This document shows positions 1 through 5,282 of a stretch of DNA of 5,282 bases, one piece after another; position 1 is the stretch's first letter; each line of letters begins with the position of its first letter. The notes below the pieces were generated by a model, which was not told where the DNA came from, did no database searches, and saw nothing but the letters and a program-made list of their open reading frames with translations. A program made the translations under genes and the position numbers. The DNA comes from Cyanobacteria bacterium UBA11370 (GTDB lineage: Bacteria > Cyanobacteriota > Cyanobacteriia > Cyanobacteriales > Coleofasciculaceae). The stretch is taken from contig DNGI01000261.1 of assembly GCA_003486645.1 (NCBI GenBank), positions 1,965-7,246 of the forward strand, in the 5' to 3' direction.

Positions 1-22
1 GTAACGGATGTAGCGGATGGGG
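1..22. repeat. 9-bp-unit repeat at the left edge, inverted relative to the right edge
   Basis: Two 9-bp units, GTAACGGAT and GTAGCGGAT, are followed by GGGG. The reverse complement of bases 1-21 matches 5251-5271 at 20 of 21 positions, so the two window edges carry inverted copies of one short repeat. This copy is intergenic, while the right-hand one lies inside smc. The repeat may extend beyond the window on the left. Confidence 0.75.
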
Positions 23-117
23 TGTTGTCGGAAAGTAAGTAGAATTTGCAGTAAGTCTAACGTGTAATTAAAGGCTAATTAAGAATGATGCCCGATCTGA
101 GATACAGACAAAATAAT

Positions 118-142
118 CCCCGTCACATTTTTTTGTGCGGGG
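118..142 (-). terminator. Possible terminator hairpin after the DUF2808-like gene
   Basis: CCCCG (118-122) pairs with CGGGG (138-142), and CAC (124-126) pairs with GTG (135-137). There is one bulged T, and the loop contains seven T. It lies 85 nt past the stop codon of the minus-strand gene. On the minus strand the hairpin is followed only by ATTATTTTG, not a clean T tract, so intrinsic termination is plausible but weak. Confidence 0.4.
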
Positions 143-151
143 CTGATTTAC

Positions 152-169
152 TTGAGTCACTTGACTCAA
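152..169. repeat. Short perfect inverted repeat, TTGAGTC/GACTCAA
   Basis: A 7-bp perfect stem (152-158 with 163-169) encloses a 4-nt loop. It lies between the DUF2808-like stop codon and the hairpin at 118-142. It could be part of a tandem terminator or a protein-binding palindrome. There is no U-rich tail on either strand, so its role is undetermined. Confidence 0.35.
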
Positions 170-226
170 CAATTAATCGATATGAAGCAACTTAGATGTG
201 GTAAGAATCTACAGATTAACTCGTTT

Positions 227-703
227 TTATTGCATCATCAGTTGAACCATTGCTGTACCAATGGGAATTTGTCCAATTAATCCCTTTTTAATAGCCGAAA
301 TTCGATAAAGTGCCGTTCCTCCTGCTGGCTCCATCTTGACACCCATTAGTCTGACTGTTAAATAATCATCAGGTGCTACGGGTTGAGCAAAACTAATCGC
401 TAAACTACCGGAACTGATTGCTACATTCGCAGAGACTTCTTGACCTTTTTGATTAGTTACCATCGCTCCTTCTAGAGTCCGCATATCGTTCGGTAAGGTA
501 ACAATTAACTCTTCTAAAGGATATCCGGTTACTGCCACTGTAATAAAATGGGTATCACCACTCGCATTAACAATACCGGAATCGGCAATAAAAGGGGCAC
601 TAAAGTTGAAACGCATTTGAGCCTGTGCGCTAGGAACAACGCCAGGAATTAAAGAACTAGCTAATACAAAAGCTGATACTGTACCAAACACTACATTATT
701 CAT
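227..703 (-). CDS. Exported DUF2808-like protein
   Basis: This 158-residue protein starts with a likely Sec signal peptide: a hydrophobic stretch at residues 4-23 and an AQA cleavage motif at 26-28, leaving about 130 mature residues. The n-region (MNN) lacks a positive charge, which is atypical. The mature part is beta-rich and fits DUF2808, with LPNDMRTLEGA near 70-80, the segment LAISFAQPVAPDDYLTVRL and a late LYRISAI...IPIGTA segment. DUF2808 proteins are largely cyanobacterial secreted or periplasmic proteins of unknown function, and no catalytic motif is visible. AGGAG lies 8 nt before the ATG and fixes the start. The gene stands alone, separated from darG by 281 bp. The family call rests on remembered pattern rather than a profile search, so a generic exported beta-sandwich protein is the alternative. 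Confidence 0.82.
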   Translation of the reverse strand: MNNVVFGTVSAFVLASSLIPGVVPSAQAQMRFNFSAPFIADSGIVNASGDTHFITVAVTGYPLEELIVTLPNDMRTLEGAMVTNQKGQEVSANVAISSGSLAISFAQPVAPDDYLTVRLMGVKMEPAGGTALYRISAIKKGLIGQIPIGTAMVQLMMQ

Positions 704-711
704 TGCTCAAT

Positions 712-716
712 CTCCT
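712..716 (-). promoter_or_regulatory. Ribosome binding site of the DUF2808-like gene
   Basis: Read on the minus strand this is AGGAG, 8 nt upstream of the ATG at 701-703. It is a canonical Shine-Dalgarno match at good spacing and supports the chosen start. Confidence 0.75.
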
Positions 717-725
717 GAAAGCAGA

Positions 726-745
726 AACCGCAGTTTTTGGCGGTT
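726..745 (-). promoter_or_regulatory. Leader hairpin just upstream of the DUF2808-like RBS
   Basis: AACCGC (726-731) pairs perfectly with GCGGTT (740-745) across an 8-nt loop. In the minus-strand transcript it ends 9 nt before the AGGAG, so it would sit in the 5' leader if transcription starts upstream. It could influence translation or mRNA stability. It does not pair with the RBS itself, so a switch is not shown. Confidence 0.35.
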
Positions 746-809
746 AGTTGGTTGTCGATAGTAATACAATCAAGCTTATTTATTAGATTTCGCTGAATAA
801 ATGCCTAGC

Positions 810-842
810 AAATCCCAAGAATTATTTAAATAACTAGGATTT
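810..842. repeat. AT-rich palindrome TTATTTAAATAA flanked by AAATCC/GGATTT
   Basis: A perfect 12-bp palindrome occupies 822-833. Outer arms AAATCC (810-815) and GGATTT (837-842) are complementary but offset by three bases. It lies about 110 bp upstream of the DUF2808-like start, where a regulator could bind. No clear sigma-70 -35/-10 pair was found next to it, and AT-rich palindromes also occur by chance. Confidence 0.3.
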
Positions 843-865
843 TTAGATTAAAATTGATCGACTAA

Positions 866-881
866 AGTTTAAGACTAAACT
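866..881. repeat. Short inverted repeat AGTTTA/TAAACT
   Basis: A perfect 6-bp stem (866-871 with 876-881) encloses the 4-nt loop AGAC, in the AT-rich gap between the DUF2808-like gene and darG. It is weak as a hairpin and may be incidental. Confidence 0.2.
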
Positions 882-919
882 CAGGCTTGATTCAGCCAAA
901 TCTCAGGTTATAAACGCCA

Positions 920-952
920 AGATCCCCGACTTCTTCAAGAAGTTAGGGATCT
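920..952. repeat. 33-bp dispersed palindrome (GATCCCCGACTTCTT family)
   Basis: A near-perfect 33-nt palindrome centred on base 936. All 16 base pairs form except 927/945 (C/A); 928/944 is a G/T wobble in RNA. From memory, palindromes reading GATCCCCGACTTCTT are very abundant between genes in many cyanobacteria, so this is likely a decayed copy of a dispersed element. It starts 32 nt past the darG stop codon and could also stabilise or end that transcript. No T tract follows in the minus direction, so it is not a typical intrinsic terminator. Confidence 0.7.
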
Positions 953-984
953 GATAATTGTTCCGGTGGAATGGGAACTAACTT

Positions 985-2043
985 TTATAGCACTTCACTT
1001 GGAACTAACCAGCCTTGCTCTTTTAGGCGCTGCCAAGCTTTGCGGATATGTTCAGGCTTGAAGAGTTGGCGTTTACGATCGCTCCACTCATGTACAAGGG
1101 CGATCGCAATCTCAGCATTCTTAGCCGCTTCTGGATTTTCTTGGGCAACCCAGTGAACAGTTGCCAGCAGTTCCATCCCGTAAGGCGTTTCAAAGCCAAA
1201 TATAAGCTTACTAACTCGCTCTAAACGCTTTTGGGCTTCTGGTGCTGTTTCTAAAAAGGCAAGGGCAGCTTTACTTCCTTCTGGTAATACATAAATTTCT
1301 GCGCTTTCGGCTTTGCTAGTCCCATCACCATAACCGCGAATGTAATGCCCTTCAATATGTTTCAAAACATGGTTGAGGTTATTAGCGTAGGGACCATATT
1401 TATGTTTTACAAAAGTTAGCTTCAAAGGCTCCCCAACTTCTTGCAGAAAATAGGCAAGTTTCTGAATTTCTAGCTTAGTCAACTCATAGCCAGGAATGCC
1501 GTAAAGTTCCAGCAAGTGAATGAATAAGGCACGGGCGCGAGTCATGTTAGGCATTTTGGTTGCAACAGGCATTTTTGCCGCTACTGGTGCGCCTGATGGC
1601 TCGAAAATAACTACTTGCACATCTGGCAGTTCAGCAAAAGCTGATTCAATCAGGGGTTTGATCTTTGCCCAATCTAAGCCACCATTCCCGCATCCTAGAG
1701 GTGGGATGGCAATAGAACTAATACCTAACTGCCGCACTTCAGCAACTAGAGCCTTGAGTCCGCTTTTAATATCTTCGATTTTTGACTTGCCTCTCCAATG
1801 GCGCTTGGTGGGGAAGTTAATGATATACCTAGGGTGAAAAAGATTTCCTGTAGCCACTGTAAACATACGCCCTGGCTGCACTTCATCAGCACGACAGGCT
1901 TTTTCGTATTGGTGGAAGTTTTCCGGGAAGGCTTGCTTGAATTGCAAGGCAATACCCTTACCCATGACTCCGACGCAGTTTACGGTGTTAACTAGGGCTT
2001 CGGTATTTTCTTCTAGCAGGTTGCCTTCCTTGAACTCAATCAT
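985..2043 (-). CDS. darG: DarG-type macro-domain antitoxin (DNA ADP-ribosyl glycohydrolase)
   Basis: DarG removes ADP-ribose that the partner toxin DarT places on thymidine in DNA, and in studied systems it also binds DarT. This 352-residue protein has the family's usual length. Residues 1-150 form a macro domain: GNLLE (7-11), NTVNCVGVMGKGIALQFK (19-36) lining the ADP-ribose pocket, NFPTKRHW (76-83) containing the lysine matching the catalytic K80 reported for Thermus DarG, and PLGCGNGGLDW (115-125) for the phosphate loop. A linker near 150-165 leads to a helical C-terminal domain of about 185 residues, with IQKLAYFLQ and KYGPYANNLNHVLK. These motifs resemble the Panacea/DUF4065 antitoxin fold (inference). 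AAGGAAG directly precedes the ATG, and the start matches strand 1 of macro domains. darT normally lies directly upstream in the operon. Here the upstream gap is 148 bp and is followed by divergent smc, and the 281 bp downstream hold no toxin gene, so this copy looks solitary. Confidence 0.88.
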   Translation of the reverse strand: MIEFKEGNLLEENTEALVNTVNCVGVMGKGIALQFKQAFPENFHQYEKACRADEVQPGRMFTVATGNLFHPRYIINFPTKRHWRGKSKIEDIKSGLKALVAEVRQLGISSIAIPPLGCGNGGLDWAKIKPLIESAFAELPDVQVVIFEPSGAPVAAKMPVATKMPNMTRARALFIHLLELYGIPGYELTKLEIQKLAYFLQEVGEPLKLTFVKHKYGPYANNLNHVLKHIEGHYIRGYGDGTSKAESAEIYVLPEGSKAALAFLETAPEAQKRLERVSKLIFGFETPYGMELLATVHWVAQENPEAAKNAEIAIALVHEWSDRKRQLFKPEHIRKAWQRLKEQGWLVPSEVL

Positions 2044-2050
2044 CTTCCTT
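2044..2050 (-). promoter_or_regulatory. Ribosome binding site of darG
   Basis: Read on the minus strand this is AAGGAAG, immediately before the ATG at 2041-2043. The spacing is shorter than ideal, but no better start or SD is nearby, and the macro domain begins exactly at this ATG. Confidence 0.5.
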
Positions 2051-2191
2051 GGCTCAATATAGTACTATTTATAGTTTTAGTAGTACCAATTTCTCCAAAG
2101 TTACCGATCAGCCCCATACTAACCTGTGGAGAACTGTTACCCTTGAAAATAAACTACGAACACCTGTACCCCTGCCTAACACCCAGCGCCT
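2044..2191. promoter_or_regulatory. Divergent intergenic region between darG and smc
   Basis: This 148-bp gap must carry the start signals of both genes unless transcripts enter from outside. The AT-rich part near 2055-2083 contains AGTACTA and AGTAGTA as spaced near-repeats. A weak plus-strand promoter candidate is TTGGCT at 2049-2054 with TATAGT at 2070-2075, but its 15-nt spacing is short. No convincing promoter was picked out for darG. No SD precedes the smc ATG. No remnant of darT could be recognised here. Confidence 0.35.
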
Positions 2192-5100
2192 ATGGTGCAT
2201 ATCAAGCGCGTGGAACTCACTAACTTCAAATCCTTCGGCGGCACAACCCCAGTTCCCTTGCTGCCAGGATTTACCGTGGTTTCTGGGCCAAATGGATCAG
2301 GTAAATCGAATATCCTCGACGCTTTACTATTTTGCCTCGGTCTTGCCAGTTCCAAAGGAATGCGGGCGGAACGCCTCCCCGATCTCGTTAACAACACTAA
2401 AGAACGTCGCGGTACTGTTGAAGCTAGCGTCACTGTCACCTTTGATTTATCGGATGCCTCAGATATCCTTTCATCAGACAATCAGGAGGGTTTGGAAACA
2501 GACGAAGCAAATGAGAAAGAAAACCAACAACCAACAACTAACAACCAACAACTAACAACTAACGAATGGAGTGTGACTCGACGGTTACGAGTGACCAAAC
2601 AAGATACTTACACCTCGAATTACTACATTAACGGCGAATCCTGCACTTTAACTGAATTGCACGAACAACTCAACCGCCTGCGAATTTATCCCGAAGGTTA
2701 CAACGTCGTCTTGCAAGGGGATGTGACTCGCATTATTAGTATGAACTCGCGGGAACGGCGAGAAATTATTGATGAATTAGCGGGAGTCGCTGCATTCGAT
2801 CGCAAAATTACCCAAACCAAAGAAACCCTGAATGAAGTCAAGGAACGAGAAGAACGTTGCAGAATTATTGAAAAAGAACTCATCGCCCAATGCGATCGCC
2901 TCGCTGCGGATCGAATTAAAGCCGAAAAATATCAAAAACTTCGCGCTGAACTGCAAGAAAAACAACAGTTGGAAACTGTCCTCAAATGGCGCTTACTCCA
3001 ACACCAAATTGCTCAACTCAATGCCCAAATTGAAGCAGGTAATCAAGAAGAAATTCAACTCACCTCCCAACTCAAAACTCTAGACAGTCAAATTAACCAA
3101 ACAACCAAAGAACTCGACACCCTCAATACCCGTGTAAAAGCATTAGGAGAAGAAGAACAAGTCGCCGTCGCCTCAACCTTAGCGACTCAAGAAGCCGAAC
3201 GCCGTCAATTACAAACTCGCCAACAAGAATTAACCAACCGACTCCACGAAACCGAACATCAACTGCAAAAAACCAACGAAGAAATTCAACAATACGAACA
3301 AACATTACAACATCTAACCGAACAAAAACATCATGTAGAGACGTTTCATGAAACGTCTTTACGCGCCGAACGAGATGCAGCACAAATCGCACTCAACGAA
3401 AGCCGAGAACAAGCCAATGCGATCGCTTCCGCCTCCGAAACCTGGGTACAGCAACAAACCGCCCTCACCCGCCAAATCGAAACCCTTCTCCAAACCCTTA
3501 ACCCCAAACGCACCGAACAAGCCCAACTGCAAGAACGTCACCACCAACTCAGCCGTCAAATCGACGAACAAACCCAACTCTTACAAAACTTAGCCCCAGA
3601 ACTAACCACCAAACAAGCTCAAGCAACCGATTTAACCACTCAACTTACCACATCCGCCCAACACATCCCCGCCCTCACCCAATCCCTCGCCGCCATTGAA
3701 CAAGAACTGCAAATCCAACACCAAACCCAAACTCGCCTCCTCACCGAACAACGAGACAAACAACGCCAACTCGATAAACTAGAAGCCCAAACCCAAGCCC
3801 AGCAAGAAGCCCAAGGCACTTACGCCACCAAAGTTATCCTCCACGCCAATATCCCCGGCGTTTGTGGGTTAGTCGCCCAACTCGGTTACGTTGATCCTCG
3901 CTACCAACTTGCCCTAGAAACCGCTGCGGGGGGGCGTTTGGGTAATTTAGTCGTGGAAGATGACGGGATTGCCGCTGCCCTCATCGATCTACTTAAACAG
4001 AAACGGGCGGGACGTGCAACCTTCCTCCCTCTCAACAAAATTCAGCCACCCCGATTTTCTGAAAACCTCGGCTGGCGTTCTGTTCCAGGGTTTATTGACT
4101 ATGCGGTTAATTTAATTGAATGTGAACAAAAATACAGAATTATTTTTGCTTACGTACTAGGAAATACCCTGGTTTTTACCACCCTGGATCAAGCGCGTCC
4201 CTATATCGGACAATGCCGGATGGTAACGTTAGCCGGAGAAATTCTAGAAAGTAGTGGTGCAATGACAGGAGGAAGCACAAACCCAAATTCGGGGTTACAT
4301 TTTGGTACGAGTGATACTAGCGAATCCGCAGAAATAATCGGATTAAGACAGCGACTTCAAGAAATTGAGCAAATTTTAGAACGCTGTCGAGAATCCATAG
4401 AACAGGATACCTCAGCCGCTAAACATTTAGGACAAACTCTCGCTCAAGCCAAAGCAAAACAGTCCGAAACTCAATTACGTTTGGAGCAGTTACACAAAGA
4501 AATTCAGACTCTAACCACTCAACAGGAACAAGTGCGATCGCTCCTTTCTAAAAATACCCAAGAACTCACCACCGCCGCTGAACGCCTGCAACAATTAAAT
4601 CATGAATTACCCACACAAGAAGCCCAACTCCAAAACTTACGACAACAACTTACTCAACTGGAACAATCACAAACACCCAGCGAATGGCAAGATATCCAGC
4701 GTATTATCAAAACCAGAGAAGAACAATTAACTGAATGCGAAAAAGCCTTTCGAGACGCAGAAAAACAACTACAAGAGCTAGATAATCAAAACCATCGCCT
4801 CTCTGAAAAAATTACTGAAGCCTACCAACGAATAGCCGAACATCAAAGCGAACAAAACTCTTTATCAGAACGACAAACCAGAAGCGAAACCCAGCTATCA
4901 ATAGTCACAAAACAAATTACTCAAACCCAAGCCAAACTAACCGAATTAGAACAAAGATTAGGAGAAGTCAAACAGAAACGCGATCGCACCGAAACCCAAC
5001 TCCGCAACCAACACCTCCAACACCAACAACTCTCCTGGCAACTCGAAAAACTCCAAGAAACCCAATTAACCAGACGCGAAGAACTCACAACCCTACAAAC

Positions 5101-5282
5101 CCAACTAGAACTACAACAAACCGAATTACCCGATATGGAGAGTAGGGAGTGGGCAGTAGAAAATAGTGAAAACGTAGACACACAAAACATCCCATCTGAA
5201 CTAGAAAACCAACAAAAACAAAACCACCAAACCCAACAACAAACAGACAACCCATCCGTTACATCCGTTACCCAATCCGTTG
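2192..5282 (+). CDS. smc: Chromosome segregation protein SMC (5' part, runs off the window)
   Basis: SMC is the ATPase of bacterial condensin (with ScpA and ScpB); it dimerises at the hinge and compacts and segregates the chromosome. 1030 codons are present. The head N-lobe starts IKRVELTNFKSFGG, with Walker A GPNGSGKS at 32-39 and Q-loop VLQGDV (Q175). A first coiled-coil arm, rich in Q, E and L, runs from about 205 to 545. The hinge (about 556-694) opens with GVCGLVAQLGY and has GRATFLPL at 607-614 and SGAMTGGS at its end. The second arm follows to about 980. The signature motif and Walker B are missing only because the window ends; related proteins are about 1200 residues. The ATG at 2192 fits the conserved N-terminus; GTG at 2195 is an alternative. 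No SD is visible. Repeat-derived segments sit in frame at residues 112-124, 382-391 and after 981. The ScpA and ScpB genes are not in the window. Confidence 0.97.
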   Translation, partial: MVHIKRVELTNFKSFGGTTPVPLLPGFTVVSGPNGSGKSNILDALLFCLGLASSKGMRAERLPDLVNNTKERRGTVEASVTVTFDLSDASDILSSDNQEGLETDEANEKENQQPTTNNQQLTTNEWSVTRRLRVTKQDTYTSNYYINGESCTLTELHEQLNRLRIYPEGYNVVLQGDVTRIISMNSRERREIIDELAGVAAFDRKITQTKETLNEVKEREERCRIIEKELIAQCDRLAADRIKAEKYQKLRAELQEKQQLETVLKWRLLQHQIAQLNAQIEAGNQEEIQLTSQLKTLDSQINQTTKELDTLNTRVKALGEEEQVAVASTLATQEAERRQLQTRQQELTNRLHETEHQLQKTNEEIQQYEQTLQHLTEQKHHVETFHETSLRAERDAAQIALNESREQANAIASASETWVQQQTALTRQIETLLQTLNPKRTEQAQLQERHHQLSRQIDEQTQLLQNLAPELTTKQAQATDLTTQLTTSAQHIPALTQSLAAIEQELQIQHQTQTRLLTEQRDKQRQLDKLEAQTQAQQEAQGTYATKVILHANIPGVCGLVAQLGYVDPRYQLALETAAGGRLGNLVVEDDGIAAALIDLLKQKRAGRATFLPLNKIQPPRFSENLGWRSVPGFIDYAVNLIECEQKYRIIFAYVLGNTLVFTTLDQARPYIGQCRMVTLAGEILESSGAMTGGSTNPNSGLHFGTSDTSESAEIIGLRQRLQEIEQILERCRESIEQDTSAAKHLGQTLAQAKAKQSETQLRLEQLHKEIQTLTTQQEQVRSLLSKNTQELTTAAERLQQLNHELPTQEAQLQNLRQQLTQLEQSQTPSEWQDIQRIIKTREEQLTECEKAFRDAEKQLQELDNQNHRLSEKITEAYQRIAEHQSEQNSLSERQTRSETQLSIVTKQITQTQAKLTELEQRLGEVKQKRDRTETQLRNQHLQHQQLSWQLEKLQETQLTRREELTTLQTQLELQQTELPDMESREWAVENSENVDTQNIPSELENQQKQNHQTQQQTDNPSVTSVTQSV
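2525..2563 (+). repeat. Heptamer tandem repeat YAACAAC inside smc
   Basis: Five full units and four bases of a sixth, starting at 2525, 2532, 2539, 2546, 2553 and 2560, with first bases C, C, T, C, T, T. They encode QQPTTNNQQLTTN (residues 112-124). This is the kind of short tandemly repeated heptanucleotide (STRR) described in filamentous cyanobacteria. It lies in a polar, probably disordered loop (about residues 90-124) between head-domain strands ending FDLSD and starting EWSVTRR. Units in the reading frame carry C, so no TAA is read. Confidence 0.9.
3335..3362 (+). repeat. 28-bp dispersed palindrome inside the first SMC coiled-coil arm
   Basis: GTAGAGACGTTTCA (3335-3348) is followed by TGAAACGTCTTTAC (3349-3362). 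The halves are reverse complements except for one G/T pair (3338/3359). From memory, palindromes of the form GTAGAGACGTTNCA are highly abundant, mostly intergenic repeats in many cyanobacteria. Here it encodes VETFHETSL at residues 382-390 (with the first base of R391), in phase with the rest of smc. Confidence 0.85.
5137..5157 (+). repeat. Degenerate heptamer array RGRNAGT inside smc
   Basis: Three adjacent 7-mers, GGAGAGT, AGGGAGT and GGGCAGT, with a more decayed AGAAAAT after them. This resembles the GGGAGTR tandem repeats often seen in filamentous cyanobacteria. It encodes the stretch around ESREWAV just after ELPDM, where the second coiled-coil arm gives way to a polar linker. Confidence 0.6.
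5251..5282 (+). repeat. 9-bp-unit repeat at the right edge, in frame in smc
   Basis: ATCCGTTAC (5254-5262) is repeated directly (5263-5271), then AATCCGTTG follows at the edge. In the smc frame it reads PSVTSVTQSV. Because the unit is 9 bp, copy number changes do not shift the frame. Bases 5251-5271 match the reverse complement of bases 1-21 with one mismatch. The repeat may continue past the window. Confidence 0.75.

Larger units (their letters stand above)
1..226. other. Intergenic region downstream of the DUF2808-like gene
   Basis: No convincing gene is seen here on either strand. After the edge repeat come two copies of AGTAAGT (34-40 and 50-56) and two of TAATTAA (65-71 and 76-82), followed by two hairpins (118-142 and 152-169). 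The AT-rich direct repeats could be regulatory for something left of the window, but nothing here proves it. Confidence 0.5.

Noticed and set aside
974..1009. Direct repeat GGAACTAAC at 974-982 and 1001-1009 around the darG stop, considered as a target-site duplication
   Set aside because: The intervening 18 bp contain no element, and the second copy is coding sequence for the darG C-terminus. Chance is the simpler explanation.
1520..1995. Plus-strand open frames opposite the macro domain
   Set aside because: They are antisense to a well-conserved macro domain and show no family motifs.
2044..2191. Remnant of a darT toxin gene upstream of darG
   Set aside because: The gap is only 148 bp, and no DarT-like C-terminal sequence could be recognised on the minus strand.
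2049..2555. Plus-strand open frame of 168 codons overlapping the smc start
   Set aside because: It is in another frame from smc over the conserved Walker A region, and its tail is just the heptamer repeat read out of phase. It has no recognisable protein features.
2525..2563. CRISPR-like or binding-site array
   Set aside because: The units are 7 bp, contiguous and without spacers, so this is a simple tandem repeat and not CRISPR.
3123..3593. Open frames on both strands within the smc arm region
   Set aside because: They are shadows of the A/C-rich, low-complexity coiled-coil coding sequence. The minus-strand one contains VKTFHETSL only because the palindrome reads alike on both strands.
4921..5250. 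Minus-strand 109-codon frame rich in S, C and W
   Set aside because: Its composition (strings of C, W, S) is the complement of Q/T/E-rich coiled-coil codons. The smc frame explains this DNA fully.

Overview
The window looks like chromosomal DNA from a cyanobacterium, probably a filamentous, repeat-rich one. Four things point there: five copies of the HIP1 octamer GCGATCGC (1100, 2892, 3419, 4534, 4980), a secreted DUF2808-type protein (a largely cyanobacterial family), an SMC protein with cyanobacterial-style sequence, and several short repeat types I associate with filamentous cyanobacteria. No species can be named from this alone.

Layout: 1-226 is intergenic. It carries a 9-bp-unit repeat at its very start, some AT-rich direct repeats and two hairpins near 118-169. 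A small exported DUF2808-like gene lies on the minus strand at 227-703. The gap 704-984 holds its ribosome binding site, a leader hairpin, an AT-rich palindrome and a 33-bp dispersed palindrome. A minus-strand gene at 985-2043 encodes a macro-domain protein that matches DarG, the antitoxin and DNA-ADP-ribose hydrolase of DarTG toxin-antitoxin systems. No darT toxin gene is seen on either side. After a 148-bp divergent intergenic region, smc runs on the plus strand from 2192 to the window edge. Its first 1030 codons are present (head N-lobe, first coiled-coil arm, hinge, most of the second arm). The C-terminal ATPase lobe is off the window.

The three genes do not form an operon or an obvious pathway. 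smc organises the chromosome, darG would reverse ADP-ribosylation of DNA, and the DUF2808 protein acts outside the cytoplasm.

The most unusual aspect is that the smc reading frame has absorbed several non-coding-type repeats. These are a YAACAAC heptamer array in the head domain, a 28-bp palindrome in the first coiled-coil arm, and a degenerate heptamer array plus a 9-bp-unit repeat near the end of the second arm. All are in frame. The palindrome is read in the only frame without a stop, and the heptamer units whose first base falls in frame carry C instead of T, which avoids TAA. The 9-bp-unit repeat at the 3' edge is an inverted near-copy (20 of 21 bases) of the first bases of the window, so the window may be bounded by copies of one repeat family.
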